Part shown: positions 53,091 through 61,582 of the stretch, in pieces
How the letters are laid out: every line of letters begins with the position of its first letter
How positions within the stretch are numbered: the stretch's first letter is position 1
NCBI RefSeq assembly: GCF_025685565.1
Contig: NZ_JAGSYE010000003.1
Span: forward strand, 496,001-560,000
Reading direction: 5' to 3'
Source of the DNA: Granulicella aggregans
Lineage (GTDB): Bacteria; Acidobacteriota; Terriglobia; Terriglobales; Acidobacteriaceae
Length of the DNA: 64,000 bases
The notes under the pieces: generated by a model
What the model was told of the DNA's origin: nothing
The model's database searches: none
What the model saw: the letters and a program-made list of their open reading frames with translations, nothing else
Program-made: the position numbers and the translations under genes

Positions 53091-53171
53091 AGACTGCGTT
53101 TCCTCAGCTCAAGTCTACCGCCAGGCGTACCCTAAGGACGTCGCGAACAGACTTTGATGACGCAGGTGACT

Positions 53172-53606
53172 ATGGCGGATGACGACCCCTACAAACTCAA
53201 ACGATTCCTCGACGCCCAGAAGGGAATCTACGAGCGCGTGACGAGCGAGCTTCGCGCCGGCCGGAAGGCAAGCCACTGGATGTGGTTCATCTTTCCGCAG
53301 ATTCGCGGTCTGGGGCATACAGAGACGTCGATTTTGTTCGCAATAGCATCTCTGCCGGAGGCCGAAGCTTACCTTAGCCATCCCGTGCTCGGACCAAGGC
53401 TGCATCAATGTTGTGAACTTCTCATGCAGATTGATGGAAGGTCCGCCAGCCAGATCTTCGGTTCGCCCGACGATCTTAAGCTCAGGTCATCGATGACCCT
53501 CTTCGCCCAGGCAGACTCTAAGAGCGCCTTGTTCCAATCCGTCTTGAATCGATACTTCCAAGGAACGCCCGACCAGCGCACACTGGAACTGCTCGAAGCA
53601 AAGTAG
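53172..53606 (+). CDS. DUF1810 family protein
   Basis: ATG at 53172 (AGG five bases upstream) gives 144 residues; TTG and ATG codons 15-18 bases earlier are less well placed. The DUF1810 pattern is clear: DPYKLKRFLDAQKGIYERV, GRKASHWMWFIFPQIRGLG and AEAYLSHPVLGPRL, with KLRSSMTLFAQ. These are small cytoplasmic proteins related to calpastatin-like/MTH538 folds of unknown role. It is convergent with the VWA gene with an 11-bp gap. Confidence 0.92.
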   Translation: MADDDPYKLKRFLDAQKGIYERVTSELRAGRKASHWMWFIFPQIRGLGHTETSILFAIASLPEAEAYLSHPVLGPRLHQCCELLMQIDGRSASQIFGSPDDLKLRSSMTLFAQADSKSALFQSVLNRYFQGTPDQRTLELLEAK

Positions 53607-53617
53607 CCCAAACATGT

Positions 53618-54625
53618 CTACCGCCCATCATCGTAATAAGTCTTCCGATACCGCAACTCGCTCTTCCCTGTCAGCTCCGCATCTTTCAGCTTCACCTGTA
53701 CCGAATGCAGCTTCACGTCCGCGTCCCGCTCTTGGTCCCGCGGTGGAGCGTAGTAGCCCAGCAGGTACTGCGTCCGCAGATCGTCTGAAACTCGCCGCAA
53801 CGCCGGCTCCAGGTCGCGCGGGTCGGAGACGTAGTAGTACTTGCCGCCCGTATCTTCGGCCATCTGGATCAACGCGTGTTCGCCGCCAGTGTTCCGTCCG
53901 GCATCCGCATAGACCGGCACGATAATCAACGAGTAAACCATCGCGCCTGCGCGTTGCGCCTGCTCCATCGCCTGCGTGTAACGCGAGCCCTTCACCGTAT
54001 CCGTGCCGTCGGTGATGAGCACGATCACCCGGCGACGGAGTGCAGCCGAATCACCGTCGCCAACGCCTGTCGTGGAGGAGCGGCTGCCCTTCTTCTTGGC
54101 CAGAACTTCCGTATGGGTCTCCGCCAGCCGCTCCGATGCAAGATAGATCGCGTCGTAGAGCGCCGTCGCGTCTCCACGCTCGAGGTTCCCCAGCCCGGCA
54201 TCGATGCGCTTCTGATCATTGGTGAACGGAACAATCTCGCGCACCGTGTCGGAGAAGTCCATCAGGTCGAGCTCGTCCTGTTCCCGCAGCAACGCCTTGA
54301 CGAAGTGCTTCGCTGCGCTGCGCTCGAGGTTCTCGTCGCGCAGCACACTCTCACTGGCGTCGATGGCCAACACAATCGACAGCGGAGTCGTCGTCGAGCG
54401 CTCGAACAACGCAATCTTCTGCGGTTTCCCGTCCTCGGCCAGCGAGAAGTCGTCCGCCGTCAGTCCGGCAATCGGCGCACCGTGAACATCCTCGACGTTC
54501 ATAGGAATGTTCACAAGCCGGGTCTGTACCTTCAACGTCTGGACGGGGTCCCGCCGTTCTATCGGGGCCTGGCTGCCTTGCCCCGCCAGCAGACCCATTG
54601 CCATCATCATCGCCAGCGACTTCAT
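53618..54625 (-). CDS. VWFA-related acidobacterial protein (von Willebrand type A domain)
   Basis: The 335-residue protein has a short signal (about 1-20) and a MIDAS metal site with Asp89, Ser91 and Ser93 in IDASESV, then VLITDGTDT later. The N-terminal part (QTRLVNIPMNVEDVHGAPIAGLTADDF) is the typical lead of the VWFA-related family (TIGR03436) that is expanded in acidobacteria. The VWA domain probably binds an extracellular protein or matrix component through a divalent cation. It overlaps the stop of the upstream MoaD-MoaE gene by 4 bp, with no obvious functional link. Confidence 0.9.
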   Translation of the reverse strand: MKSLAMMMAMGLLAGQGSQAPIERRDPVQTLKVQTRLVNIPMNVEDVHGAPIAGLTADDFSLAEDGKPQKIALFERSTTTPLSIVLAIDASESVLRDENLERSAAKHFVKALLREQDELDLMDFSDTVREIVPFTNDQKRIDAGLGNLERGDATALYDAIYLASERLAETHTEVLAKKKGSRSSTTGVGDGDSAALRRRVIVLITDGTDTVKGSRYTQAMEQAQRAGAMVYSLIIVPVYADAGRNTGGEHALIQMAEDTGGKYYYVSDPRDLEPALRRVSDDLRTQYLLGYYAPPRDQERDADVKLHSVQVKLKDAELTGKSELRYRKTYYDDGR

Positions 54626-55335
54626 CTCTGCGCCGCCGCTACGCCGCTGACAATCTCTTCAGGAAACGGCTCGCCATCGGCCCATACCGCGCCGTCGACG
54701 AAGTGCTCCTTCTTCCAGATCGGCACGGTCTTCTTGAGCGTGTCGATGACCCACCGGCAGGCCTCGAACGCCGCCCCGCGATGGGCCGAAGCCACCGCGA
54801 TCAGCACGCTGCTCTCGCCGATCTCCAGTTTGCCCAGCCGGTGAACAATAGCAACATCTCTTACCGCGAACTTACTGAGAGCATCGCTCGCCAGACTGTG
54901 CATCTGCTGGAGCGCCATCTCTTCATACGCCTCGTAGACGAGGTACATCGTCTTGCGTCCGCGCGTGTTGTTGCGAACAATACCGTCGAAGACCACGAGC
55001 GCTCCATCTTCGCCCGCCTTCAGAGACGCGGCAGTCTCTTCCCTGTCGATCTTCTCCCGCTGCAGCGCGACCTTCACTCCCGCTCCTCCACTGACCGGCG
55101 GCAGGAAGGCGACTTCGTCACCATCCTGCACCACGGTCTCAGGTCCGGCATACTCCCGGTTCACCGCGACCGCCAATGAGTTCCAAGTAACATCACTCCC
55201 GTTAGACGCGCGGGCCCGCAGAAGGCGAACCGCATCAGCCACGGTGCTGCCATCACCAAGCTCCAGCGATTCCCGCTCACAACCGGCCACGTCCTTCAAC
55301 ACTCCGAAATACAACACATCGATTCTCACAGCCAC
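54622..55335 (-). CDS. MoaD-MoaE fusion, molybdopterin synthase
   Basis: I use GTG at 55335, seven bases after GGGGGA; TTG at 55350 is inside the terminator tail. The protein is 237 residues: a MoaD ubiquitin-like domain (about 1-84) ends in PPVSGG (Gly83-Gly84), then a MoaE domain (about 90-237) with FDGIVRNNTRG, VAIVHRLGKLEIGESSV and the lysines in KKTVPIWKKEHF. MPT synthase adds two sulfurs to precursor Z. MoaD must end in a free Gly-Gly thiocarboxylate, so a fusion needs cleavage after Gly84, as reported for MoaX of Mycobacterium tuberculosis. It precedes the VWA gene with an ATGA overlap. Confidence 0.92.
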   Translation of the reverse strand: MAVRIDVLYFGVLKDVAGCERESLELGDGSTVADAVRLLRARASNGSDVTWNSLAVAVNREYAGPETVVQDGDEVAFLPPVSGGAGVKVALQREKIDREETAASLKAGEDGALVVFDGIVRNNTRGRKTMYLVYEAYEEMALQQMHSLASDALSKFAVRDVAIVHRLGKLEIGESSVLIAVASAHRGAAFEACRWVIDTLKKTVPIWKKEHFVDGAVWADGEPFPEEIVSGVAAAQR

Positions 55336-55348
55336 CAGAATATCCCCC

Positions 55349-55387
55349 AAAACGAAAAGGGCGGCAGATCGAATCGATCCACCACCC
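55349..55387 (-). terminator. intrinsic terminator after lon, immediately upstream of the MoaD-MoaE gene
   Basis: On the minus strand GGGTGGTGGATC pairs with GATCTGCCGCCC (55359-55387, 12 bp with three G-U pairs, 5-base loop) and is followed by TTTTCGTTTT. This is a good rho-independent terminator. It lies 59 bp after the lon stop and only about 14 bp before the GTG of the fusion gene. Upstream, two more stems (TCAC/GTGA and GCTTCT/AGAAGC) lie between lon and this hairpin, so a regulated read-through (attenuator) is possible. Confidence 0.75.
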
Positions 55388-55446
55388 TCTCGCTTCTAAC
55401 CACGAGAAGCCCAATACACGTCACGAAGTGACCGCCCCGCGCGCTC

Positions 55447-57900
55447 TTATACCTCGGCAGCGTGCAGGATCTCTTCCCGCACCTCTTCGTCGATCACCGC
55501 CTCCAGCTTGCTCTTCGGCAGAGCGATCGCCAGCACGTCCTCGATGACGCTCGCGTAGTGGATGTTCACGCCCTCGATCTGTTCCGGTGTGAGGTCCTCT
55601 TCAACCTGCTGCCTGCAGTCGACCGGCAGGATCACGTCACGAACTCCAGCCCGCTTGGCGGCAAGGAACTTCTCCTTGATGCCACCAACCGGCAGAACGT
55701 TTCCGCTCAGCGTGATCTCGCCCGTCATCGCAGTGAGAGGCCGAACCCGAGCGTCCGTCAGCAACGAGACAAGCGCAGTCGCCATGGTCACGCCAGCCGA
55801 TGGACCATCCTTCGGGATCGCTCCCGCCGGCACGTGGATGTGTATGTCCACATCCTTGGTGAAGTCCTCATCGAGCCCCAGCGAAGCCGCATTCGAACGG
55901 ACCCATGTCAGCGCTGCCTCCATCGACTCCTTCATGACGTCGCCGATCTGGCCGGTGATCTTGAAGCCGCCCTTGCCCTTCATCTTGTTCGCCTCGATGA
56001 AGAGGATGTCGCCGCCAGCCGGCGTCCATGCCAATCCGACGACCACGCCAGCGCGCTTGGTGCGCTCCGCGATCTCGGTGTCGACACGGACCTTGATGCC
56101 ACCAAGGAACTCGTGCACGACCTCCTTGGTGATGACCAGCTTCTCCGTCCGCCCCTCAGCGATCTTCCGGGCGAGTTTGCGGCAGACCGTTCCAATCTGC
56201 TGCTCCAGCTTACGGACGCCCGCCTCTCGCGTGTAGTGACGCGCGATCAGGCTGACGCTCTCCTCCGGGAACTCGATCAACTCTGGGTCGATCCCGTTCT
56301 CCTTCGTCTGGCGCGGGATCAGGTACTTGAAGGCGATCTGCACCTTCTCCTCCTCGGTGTAGCCGGTCAGCTCAATGATCTCCATGCGGTCCAGCAGCGG
56401 AGCCGGAATCGGATCCAACTGGTTCGCCGTGCAGATAAAGAGAACCTTCGAGAGATCAAACGGCTGATCGAGATAGTTGTCGCGGAACGTGTTGTTCTGC
56501 TCCGGATCCAACGTCTCCAGCAGAGCGCTCGCGGGATCGCCACGGAAGTCGCGGCCAAGCTTGTCGATCTCGTCCAGCATAAAGACTGGATCGTTCGTCT
56601 CGACGCGCTTCAGGTTCTGGATGATCTGTCCGGGCAGAGCTCCAATGTAGGTACGGCGATGGCCCCGGATCTCCGCCTCGTCATGCATGCCGCCCAGAGA
56701 GATGCGGCTGAACTTGCGTCCCAGCGCTCGCGCGATGCTGCGGCCCAGCGAGGTCTTACCCACGCCTGGAGGCCCGACGAAGCACAGGATCGGCCCCTTC
56801 ATGTCCGGCTTCAAGCGCCGCACCGAAAGGTAGTCGAGGATGCGATCCTTCACCTTGTTCAGACCGTAGTGGTCCTCATCCAGAAAGTCCTTCGCCTTGG
56901 GAATGTCGATCTCGCCAGCCGACGACTTCGCCCACGGCAGCACAGCCAGCCACTCAATATAGTTCCGCGTCAGCGAGTAGTCCGCCGCCATGGGAGACAT
57001 CCGCGCAAGCCGCGAAAGCTCCTTCAGAGCGTCCTTCTTCGTCTCTTCAGGCATGCCGGCGTTCTCAATCTTCTCTTTGAGGTCGGCGGTATCCTTCTGC
57101 GAGTCGTCGAGGTCGCCAAGCTCCTTCTGGATCGCCTTCAACTGCTCACGCAGGTAGTAATCGCGCTGTGATTGCTGAACGGAGTCCTGCACCTCGGTCT
57201 GAATCTTGTTGCGAAGCTGCTGAACCTCAAGCTCCTTGGCGAGGTGCTTGTTGATGCGCTCCATCCGCGCCAGGACGCTCGGTGTTTCGAGCAACTCCTG
57301 CTTGTCAGTAGTGGTCAAGAACGGCAGCGACGACGCGATAAAGTCCGCCAACCGCCCGGGCTCTTCAATATTGATCGCGATCGTCTGCAGATCGTCCGAC
57401 AGCGTCGGCGACGAGGTCACGATCTGCTGGAACTGGCTGACCACGTTCCGCTGCAACGCCTCAATCTCAGGCGACGCAGTCATCTCGCTCTCAGGAATCG
57501 TCTCGTACTCGGCGGTCATGAAGGGCGAAAGCTGCGTAAACTCGCCCACGCGAACGCGCTCGTTGCCCTCGGTAAAGACGAAGAGGCTCTGATTCGGCAT
57601 CTTCACGACCTTGTGCACGGTCGCGCGAGTTCCGATCGAGTACAGATCCGCGCCTTCCGGCGTGTCCTGGCGGGCATCGCGCTGCGCCACGACCAGGATC
57701 GTCTTGCCCTCACCCAGCGATTGAATCAGTTGAATCGAGCTCTCGCGGCCTACAGTCAGCGGCAGAACGGCGTGCGGAAACAGTACGGTATCGCGGACTG
57801 GAAGCACCGGAAGCGGGGTGTTGCCGCCGCCCGGGGTAGATCCTTCGCCAGCTTTCTCATTTCCTCGGGGGCTAATTACGCTTACAAAGTCATTTGGCAT
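55447..57900 (-). CDS. lon: ATP-dependent protease Lon
   Basis: ATG at 57900 with AGAAGGA six bases upstream gives 817 residues. The domains are complete: N-terminal LON substrate domain (LPVLPVRDTVLFPHAVLPL), coiled region, AAA+ with GPPGVGKTSLGRSIA and FMLDEIDKLG, and the C-terminal Ser-Lys protease with PKDGPSAGVTMATAL and GGIKEKFLAAKRAG. It degrades misfolded and regulatory proteins in the cytosol. The 206-bp upstream gap probably holds the promoter; no CIRCE or other named heat-shock element is visible. Confidence 0.97.
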   Translation of the reverse strand: MPNDFVSVISPRGNEKAGEGSTPGGGNTPLPVLPVRDTVLFPHAVLPLTVGRESSIQLIQSLGEGKTILVVAQRDARQDTPEGADLYSIGTRATVHKVVKMPNQSLFVFTEGNERVRVGEFTQLSPFMTAEYETIPESEMTASPEIEALQRNVVSQFQQIVTSSPTLSDDLQTIAINIEEPGRLADFIASSLPFLTTTDKQELLETPSVLARMERINKHLAKELEVQQLRNKIQTEVQDSVQQSQRDYYLREQLKAIQKELGDLDDSQKDTADLKEKIENAGMPEETKKDALKELSRLARMSPMAADYSLTRNYIEWLAVLPWAKSSAGEIDIPKAKDFLDEDHYGLNKVKDRILDYLSVRRLKPDMKGPILCFVGPPGVGKTSLGRSIARALGRKFSRISLGGMHDEAEIRGHRRTYIGALPGQIIQNLKRVETNDPVFMLDEIDKLGRDFRGDPASALLETLDPEQNNTFRDNYLDQPFDLSKVLFICTANQLDPIPAPLLDRMEIIELTGYTEEEKVQIAFKYLIPRQTKENGIDPELIEFPEESVSLIARHYTREAGVRKLEQQIGTVCRKLARKIAEGRTEKLVITKEVVHEFLGGIKVRVDTEIAERTKRAGVVVGLAWTPAGGDILFIEANKMKGKGGFKITGQIGDVMKESMEAALTWVRSNAASLGLDEDFTKDVDIHIHVPAGAIPKDGPSAGVTMATALVSLLTDARVRPLTAMTGEITLSGNVLPVGGIKEKFLAAKRAGVRDVILPVDCRQQVEEDLTPEQIEGVNIHYASVIEDVLAIALPKSKLEAVIDEEVREEILHAAEV

Positions 57901-58106
57901 TGAGTGTCCTTCTGTCATATTTCATGCTATTCGATGCCGAAGATTAAGAAAAGTCGCAACCACCACATCCCTGGCTCGGACTCACCCAGCCACATCTCCT
58001 TCACATCGGCTCGAACCATGCCCCCGTGACGCTTTCGCCCGTTCGCGTGCAGAGGAAATACCAATCTGGACGGCACCGAAAGCTTATACGATTCTGGCTA
58101 TCGCCG

Positions 58107-58973
58107 TCAGGCCGCGAGATATCGTCCCAGCTCCTTCACCGTGTGACAGTGCGCGGAGAGCGAAACAAGAGCGGCCTCGGCCAGCGCCACTTCAGCGAAC
58201 CGAAACTCTACATAGAAGACGTACTCCCAGGGGTGCCCGGGCACCGGACGCGATTCGATCCTCGTTAAGTCCACGCCCGCAGAAGCGAGAAGTTGTAGCG
58301 CCTCAACCAATGTCCCTGGGCGGTGCTCGACGGTGAACGCAACCGTCATCTTGCTCGACTTCTGTGGGATCAACGCGCCTGGAAGCATCGCTACCCGGTC
58401 TTCCCGGCAGATCAGGTGAAAGCGGGTGAAGTTCGCGGCGTGGTCCTCAAGATCCCGCGCAAGGATCTCGCCGCCATACTCCTGCGCGGCAAGCTCCGGC
58501 GCGATACCCGCCGTAGCGCGAAGCTGCATCTGCATCACGTGTTTCACGCTACCTGCGGTGTCGTAGAAAGGGACCACTTCCCAATCCGGGTGCGCCGCCA
58601 GGTATCTTCGGCACTGCGAGAGTGCAACCGGGTGAGATATCACCCGCTTCAGGTCACCGGCCTTGACTCCCGGCATCGCAATCAGGTTGAAGCGTATCCG
58701 CAGAAAGCTCTCGGTGACGATCCGCACCGGGTTCGCCGCGATCAGGTCGTAGTGTTCCGCCACCGCCCCGTGCAGGCTGTTCTCGATTGGCAAAACTGCC
58801 CCGTCGATGGCTAACTCCTCATCGGTCTCCATCAGCTTCTCAAACACAATCGCCGAGACCGCACAGGGCACTATCTCGACTGTAACCTCGGCCGCTGCGA
58901 GCAGCTCCAGCGCTGCCATATGGCTGTTCGATCCAAGTTCTCCCTGGATTGCAATTCGCAACTTCGACTTCAC
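58107..58973 (-). CDS. pheA: prephenate dehydratase with ACT domain
   Basis: At 288 residues it has the monofunctional PheA layout: catalytic domain with LPIENSLHGAVAEHYDLI, NFTRFHLI (Thr-Arg-Phe motif) and the C-terminal ACT domain with RPGTLVEALQLLASAGVDLTRIESRP, where IESRP marks the Phe-binding site. It converts prephenate to phenylpyruvate with feedback control by phenylalanine. The first loop reads QGELGSNSHMAA where GxxGxYSxxA is usual. No chorismate mutase domain is present. It is preceded by about 170 bp of mixed AT-rich sequence facing the lmo0937-like gene. Confidence 0.94.
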   Translation of the reverse strand: MKSKLRIAIQGELGSNSHMAALELLAAAEVTVEIVPCAVSAIVFEKLMETDEELAIDGAVLPIENSLHGAVAEHYDLIAANPVRIVTESFLRIRFNLIAMPGVKAGDLKRVISHPVALSQCRRYLAAHPDWEVVPFYDTAGSVKHVMQMQLRATAGIAPELAAQEYGGEILARDLEDHAANFTRFHLICREDRVAMLPGALIPQKSSKMTVAFTVEHRPGTLVEALQLLASAGVDLTRIESRPVPGHPWEYVFYVEFRFAEVALAEAALVSLSAHCHTVKELGRYLAA

Positions 58974-59146
58974 CCTTTACCTCGCACTCAAAATCTTCCC
59001 GCCAACTTCTGTGTGCAAAATAAAACACTTTCCATCACAGCGTTTGGCAACCTCATTCTTACACCTCGCACCTTATGAAAGGCAGACGGTTTATAAGCAC
59101 AAACGCCCGGCCGCATCAAGGGCCCGGCAACAGGAGATTCACTCAA

Positions 59147-59296
59147 ATGCTCTGGACGATCACCATCATTCTCTTCCTTCTCTGGGTCGTTGGCCTGGTC
59201 AGTGGCGCGGCACTCGGCTCCTGGATTCACATCCTTCTCGTGCTCGCGATCATCGTGCTCATCTTCAACCTGCTTCAAGGGCGGCGTGCGCTCTAG
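59147..59296 (+). CDS. lmo0937-family small membrane protein
   Basis: ATG at 59147 (AGGAG ten bases upstream) gives 49 residues with two hydrophobic segments (LWTITIILFLLWVVGLVSGAA and IHILLVLAIIVLIFNLL) joined by a short turn and ending GRRAL. Small two-helix membrane proteins of this family recur beside CsbD and BON proteins and are linked to stress response, with unknown activity. The CsbD gene follows 83 bp later on the same strand. Confidence 0.82.
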   Translation: MLWTITIILFLLWVVGLVSGAALGSWIHILLVLAIIVLIFNLLQGRRAL

Positions 59297-59379
59297 CTTC
59301 CGTGATAGGCGCGGCACCGCCGACTTTCACCATGTCAAGTGAAGTAAACATCATCCTTATTACTTAACTAGGAGTAGTT

Positions 59380-59709
59380 ATGGCTACCGAAACAATTACC
59401 GGAAAATTCGATCAGCTCAAGGGCCAGGTAAAGCAATCCATCGGCGAAGCGACAGGAAACGAAAAGCTTGCCAATTCAGGTGCCGCTGACCAGGTCAAAG
59501 GCGCAGCCAAGGAAGCGTGGGGCAACACCAAGGAAGCCGCGCAAGCGGTAACGGATGATGCTCGTGCTCACGCTCAGGCAAGCAGCTCCGATGCCGAGAT
59601 TGAAGGTCACGAGAAGACCCATTCTGTTCGGGACTCTATCGTCAACACTGCTCAGAAGCTTAAGGACAGTGTGATCCGTCACACGGACAACGTGAAAGCG
59701 AACCACTAA
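59380..59709 (+). CDS. CsbD family stress protein
   Basis: ATG at 59380 follows AGGAG at 59370-59374. The N-terminus (TETITGKFDQLKGQVKQSIGEATGNE, residues 3-28) and DQVKGAAKEAWGNTKEAA are the CsbD pattern. At 109 residues it is longer than the usual 60-70, with a hydrophilic helical tail (VRDSIVNTAQKLKDSVIRHTD) like LEA-type proteins. Members are induced in general stress. Its transcript probably ends at the strong hairpin at 59725-59757. Confidence 0.9.
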   Translation: MATETITGKFDQLKGQVKQSIGEATGNEKLANSGAADQVKGAAKEAWGNTKEAAQAVTDDARAHAQASSSDAEIEGHEKTHSVRDSIVNTAQKLKDSVIRHTDNVKANH

Positions 59710-59724
59710 ATTCGAAATAGCCGT

Positions 59725-59757
59725 AAAAAAAGGCCGCTCAACTTGAGCGGCCTTTTT
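59725..59757. terminator. bidirectional intrinsic terminator
   Basis: GGCCGCTC pairs with GAGCGGCC around AACTT, flanked by A and T runs (AAAAAAA at 59725-59731 and TTTTT at 59753-59757), so it can end transcription in both directions. It follows CsbD by 15 bp and lies 11 bp after the stop of the convergent prenyltransferase gene (59768). Confidence 0.92.
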
Positions 59758-59767
59758 GTTCGCAAGC

Positions 59768-60637
59768 CTATTGGCGCCCCAATAAAACATCTGTGGCTAC
59801 GAAGATAAAAAGCACCACAGAGATCACGCCGTTCAAAGTGAAGAAGGCTGCATCCATCCGCCGCAAGTCCTTCGGCGAGATGATCGAGTGCTCATAGAGT
59901 AGAAGTCCCGTGACCGCGCCAATTCCGACCGTCGCAATCTTTCCTAGTCCGAATAACTCCACGAGCCACAGAAGAACCAGGATCATTGCGAAATGCATAG
60001 CGCGCGCCATCCAGAAAGCGCCTTGCAATCCAAAGGCCTGCGGCACACTGTTCAATCCCACAAGTCGATCGTGCTCGAAGTCCTGACAGGCGTAGAGGAT
60101 GTCGAAACCACCTACCCATAAGATCACCGCAAGCGTCAACACAGCGATGCGTGGATCGAAGCTGCCCCGCACGGCAATCCATGCGGCCGACGGCGCAATG
60201 CCCAGCGCCAGTCCCAGCACGAGGTGCGACCACCGCGTTAGGCGCTTCATGTAGCTGTAGACCAGCACCACGCCCAACGCAGCCGGAGCAAGCTCCAGCG
60301 TGAGCCGGTTCAGCATTGCCGCGCCGAGGAAGAACACCGCCGCAGATACCGCCACGAAGCCGCCTACAAATCCCTTGCTCAAAGCGCCCGCAGGGAGCGC
60401 CCGCGTCGCCGTGCGAGGATTCGCTGCATCGAGCTCCGCATCAGCAAGCCGATTGAACGCCATCGCCGCAGTCCGCGCCGACACCATGCACACCACAATC
60501 CATAGGAACACGGAGAGCTTCGGCCAGCCTCCCGCAGCCAATACAGCGCCAGTCAAGGCAAAGGGGAGAGCGAAGATGCTGTGCTCCCACTTGATCATCT
60601 CGAGCGCAACGCCCGTCTTCGATACCAGCGAACTCAT
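59768..60637 (-). CDS. UbiA family polyprenyltransferase
   Basis: The 289-residue protein has eight to nine membrane helices and both Asp-rich motifs: MAFNRLADAELDAANPRT (NxxxDxxxD type, about 60-77) and DILYACQDFEHDRLVG. It transfers a polyprenyl chain to an aromatic acceptor in quinone synthesis. The NRxxDxxxDxxNPRT form is common in the 4-hydroxybenzoate prenyltransferase-like group that includes the futalosine-pathway enzyme MqnP, which would suit menaquinone synthesis, but MqnP and UbiA cannot be separated by eye. Confidence 0.92.
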   Translation of the reverse strand: MSSLVSKTGVALEMIKWEHSIFALPFALTGAVLAAGGWPKLSVFLWIVVCMVSARTAAMAFNRLADAELDAANPRTATRALPAGALSKGFVGGFVAVSAAVFFLGAAMLNRLTLELAPAALGVVLVYSYMKRLTRWSHLVLGLALGIAPSAAWIAVRGSFDPRIAVLTLAVILWVGGFDILYACQDFEHDRLVGLNSVPQAFGLQGAFWMARAMHFAMILVLLWLVELFGLGKIATVGIGAVTGLLLYEHSIISPKDLRRMDAAFFTLNGVISVVLFIFVATDVLLGRQ

Positions 60638-60668
60638 ACTTCCATTCTATGAGCTTTCAGACAAAACG

Positions 60669-60693
60669 ATGGCCGGACAAGATGCCCGGCCAT
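60669..60693 (-). terminator. intrinsic terminator after the BON-domain gene
   Basis: On the minus strand ATGGCCGG and CCGGCCAT pair perfectly around nine bases and are followed by CGTTTTG. It lies 24 bp downstream of the BON gene stop and 32 bp before the UbiA gene start, so it separates the two units. Confidence 0.75.
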
Positions 60694-60716
60694 TCGCCCT
60701 GTGAATCGTTCTCGGC

Positions 60717-61505
60717 TTATTTTGCTGCCGAATTCGATCCCCCTTCGACCTGGAGGTTATTCGTCACCTTGAAGACTCCCGGAACGCTATTCGCACGAAT
60801 CCCTGCAGTGTCCCTGTCCGCTTGGCTGTCGACTACACCCGAAAGCGTCACGTTGCCGCTCACTACGGTAATTCTGATCGGCTTCGCCGGATCGATCGAG
60901 TACTTGTTCAGCGAAGGATATCCGTAGACCGCGCGCGCAGTGGCGATACGAATTCTGTCATCCATCGGCGAAGGCGGGGCGACTTCAATGTTGTCGACAA
61001 CATCCTTCACACCCGGATAGTTTGCGGCCTCGCTGAGCGCTGCGTCCTTATCCATCGGGCCATACGCAACGCCGCCAAGCGTCACCACGCCGTTCTGTAC
61101 AGCAATCGTGATCGCATTGAAGGCGGTCGTCCCGTATCCCACGCGGTCATAGGCGATCTTCTCGCCGAGTTTGTTCCGCAAGGTCGCGTCTTCTACCGTG
61201 GGGCCGGCGACCGTGATTTCATTGCGAACGCCCGAGACGTTCTTACGGTGATGCGCCTTCTTGTCGGCTTCTTCCTTTTCGCTATAAAGGTCGACCGTTC
61301 CGGACAACGTCACGATACCGCCCGAAACATCAACCTTCACGTTGCTGAAATGCTTATTGTTCAGTGCCTTCATCACGTCGGCCTGGATCTGCGCGTCCGC
61401 CGGATTCGTACTCTGCGCTGCTGCTGCAAATCCCATGGTGGAGATAGCTAGCATTCCGGCGACGACTGCACCATTCACCACTCGTCTTAAGTCGTTTACG
61501 TTCAT
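60717..61505 (-). CDS. triple BON-domain periplasmic protein (OsmY-like)
   Basis: ATG at 61505 has GGAG six bases upstream and gives 262 residues with a signal peptide (VNGAVVAGMLAISTMGFAAAAQ). Three BON units follow: about 40-105 (VDVSGGIVTLSGTVDL), 115-185 (IAVQNGVVTLGGVAYGP) and 190-258 (ITVVSGNVTLSGVVDS). BON domains bind phospholipid; OsmY and relatives protect the envelope under osmotic shock. A short hydrophilic Lys/Glu region lies within the first unit. Position next to CsbD supports stress function. Confidence 0.92.
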   Translation of the reverse strand: MNVNDLRRVVNGAVVAGMLAISTMGFAAAAQSTNPADAQIQADVMKALNNKHFSNVKVDVSGGIVTLSGTVDLYSEKEEADKKAHHRKNVSGVRNEITVAGPTVEDATLRNKLGEKIAYDRVGYGTTAFNAITIAVQNGVVTLGGVAYGPMDKDAALSEAANYPGVKDVVDNIEVAPPSPMDDRIRIATARAVYGYPSLNKYSIDPAKPIRITVVSGNVTLSGVVDSQADRDTAGIRANSVPGVFKVTNNLQVEGGSNSAAK

Positions 61506-61582
61506 GGTCTTCTCCGCTCTGCCCTTCGGCTTCATCGCCGCAATGAGGGCAATCTCACAGTGATAAGACGCAAAAATCGGGA

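Noticed and set aside
55336..55446. Moco riboswitch before the MoaD-MoaE gene
   Set aside because: Only simple hairpins and a terminator are visible; length and pattern do not match the known motif.
55462..57171. 569-codon open frame antisense to lon
   Set aside because: The opposite strand encodes a full Lon protease with all motifs; high-GC codon bias leaves long open antisense frames.
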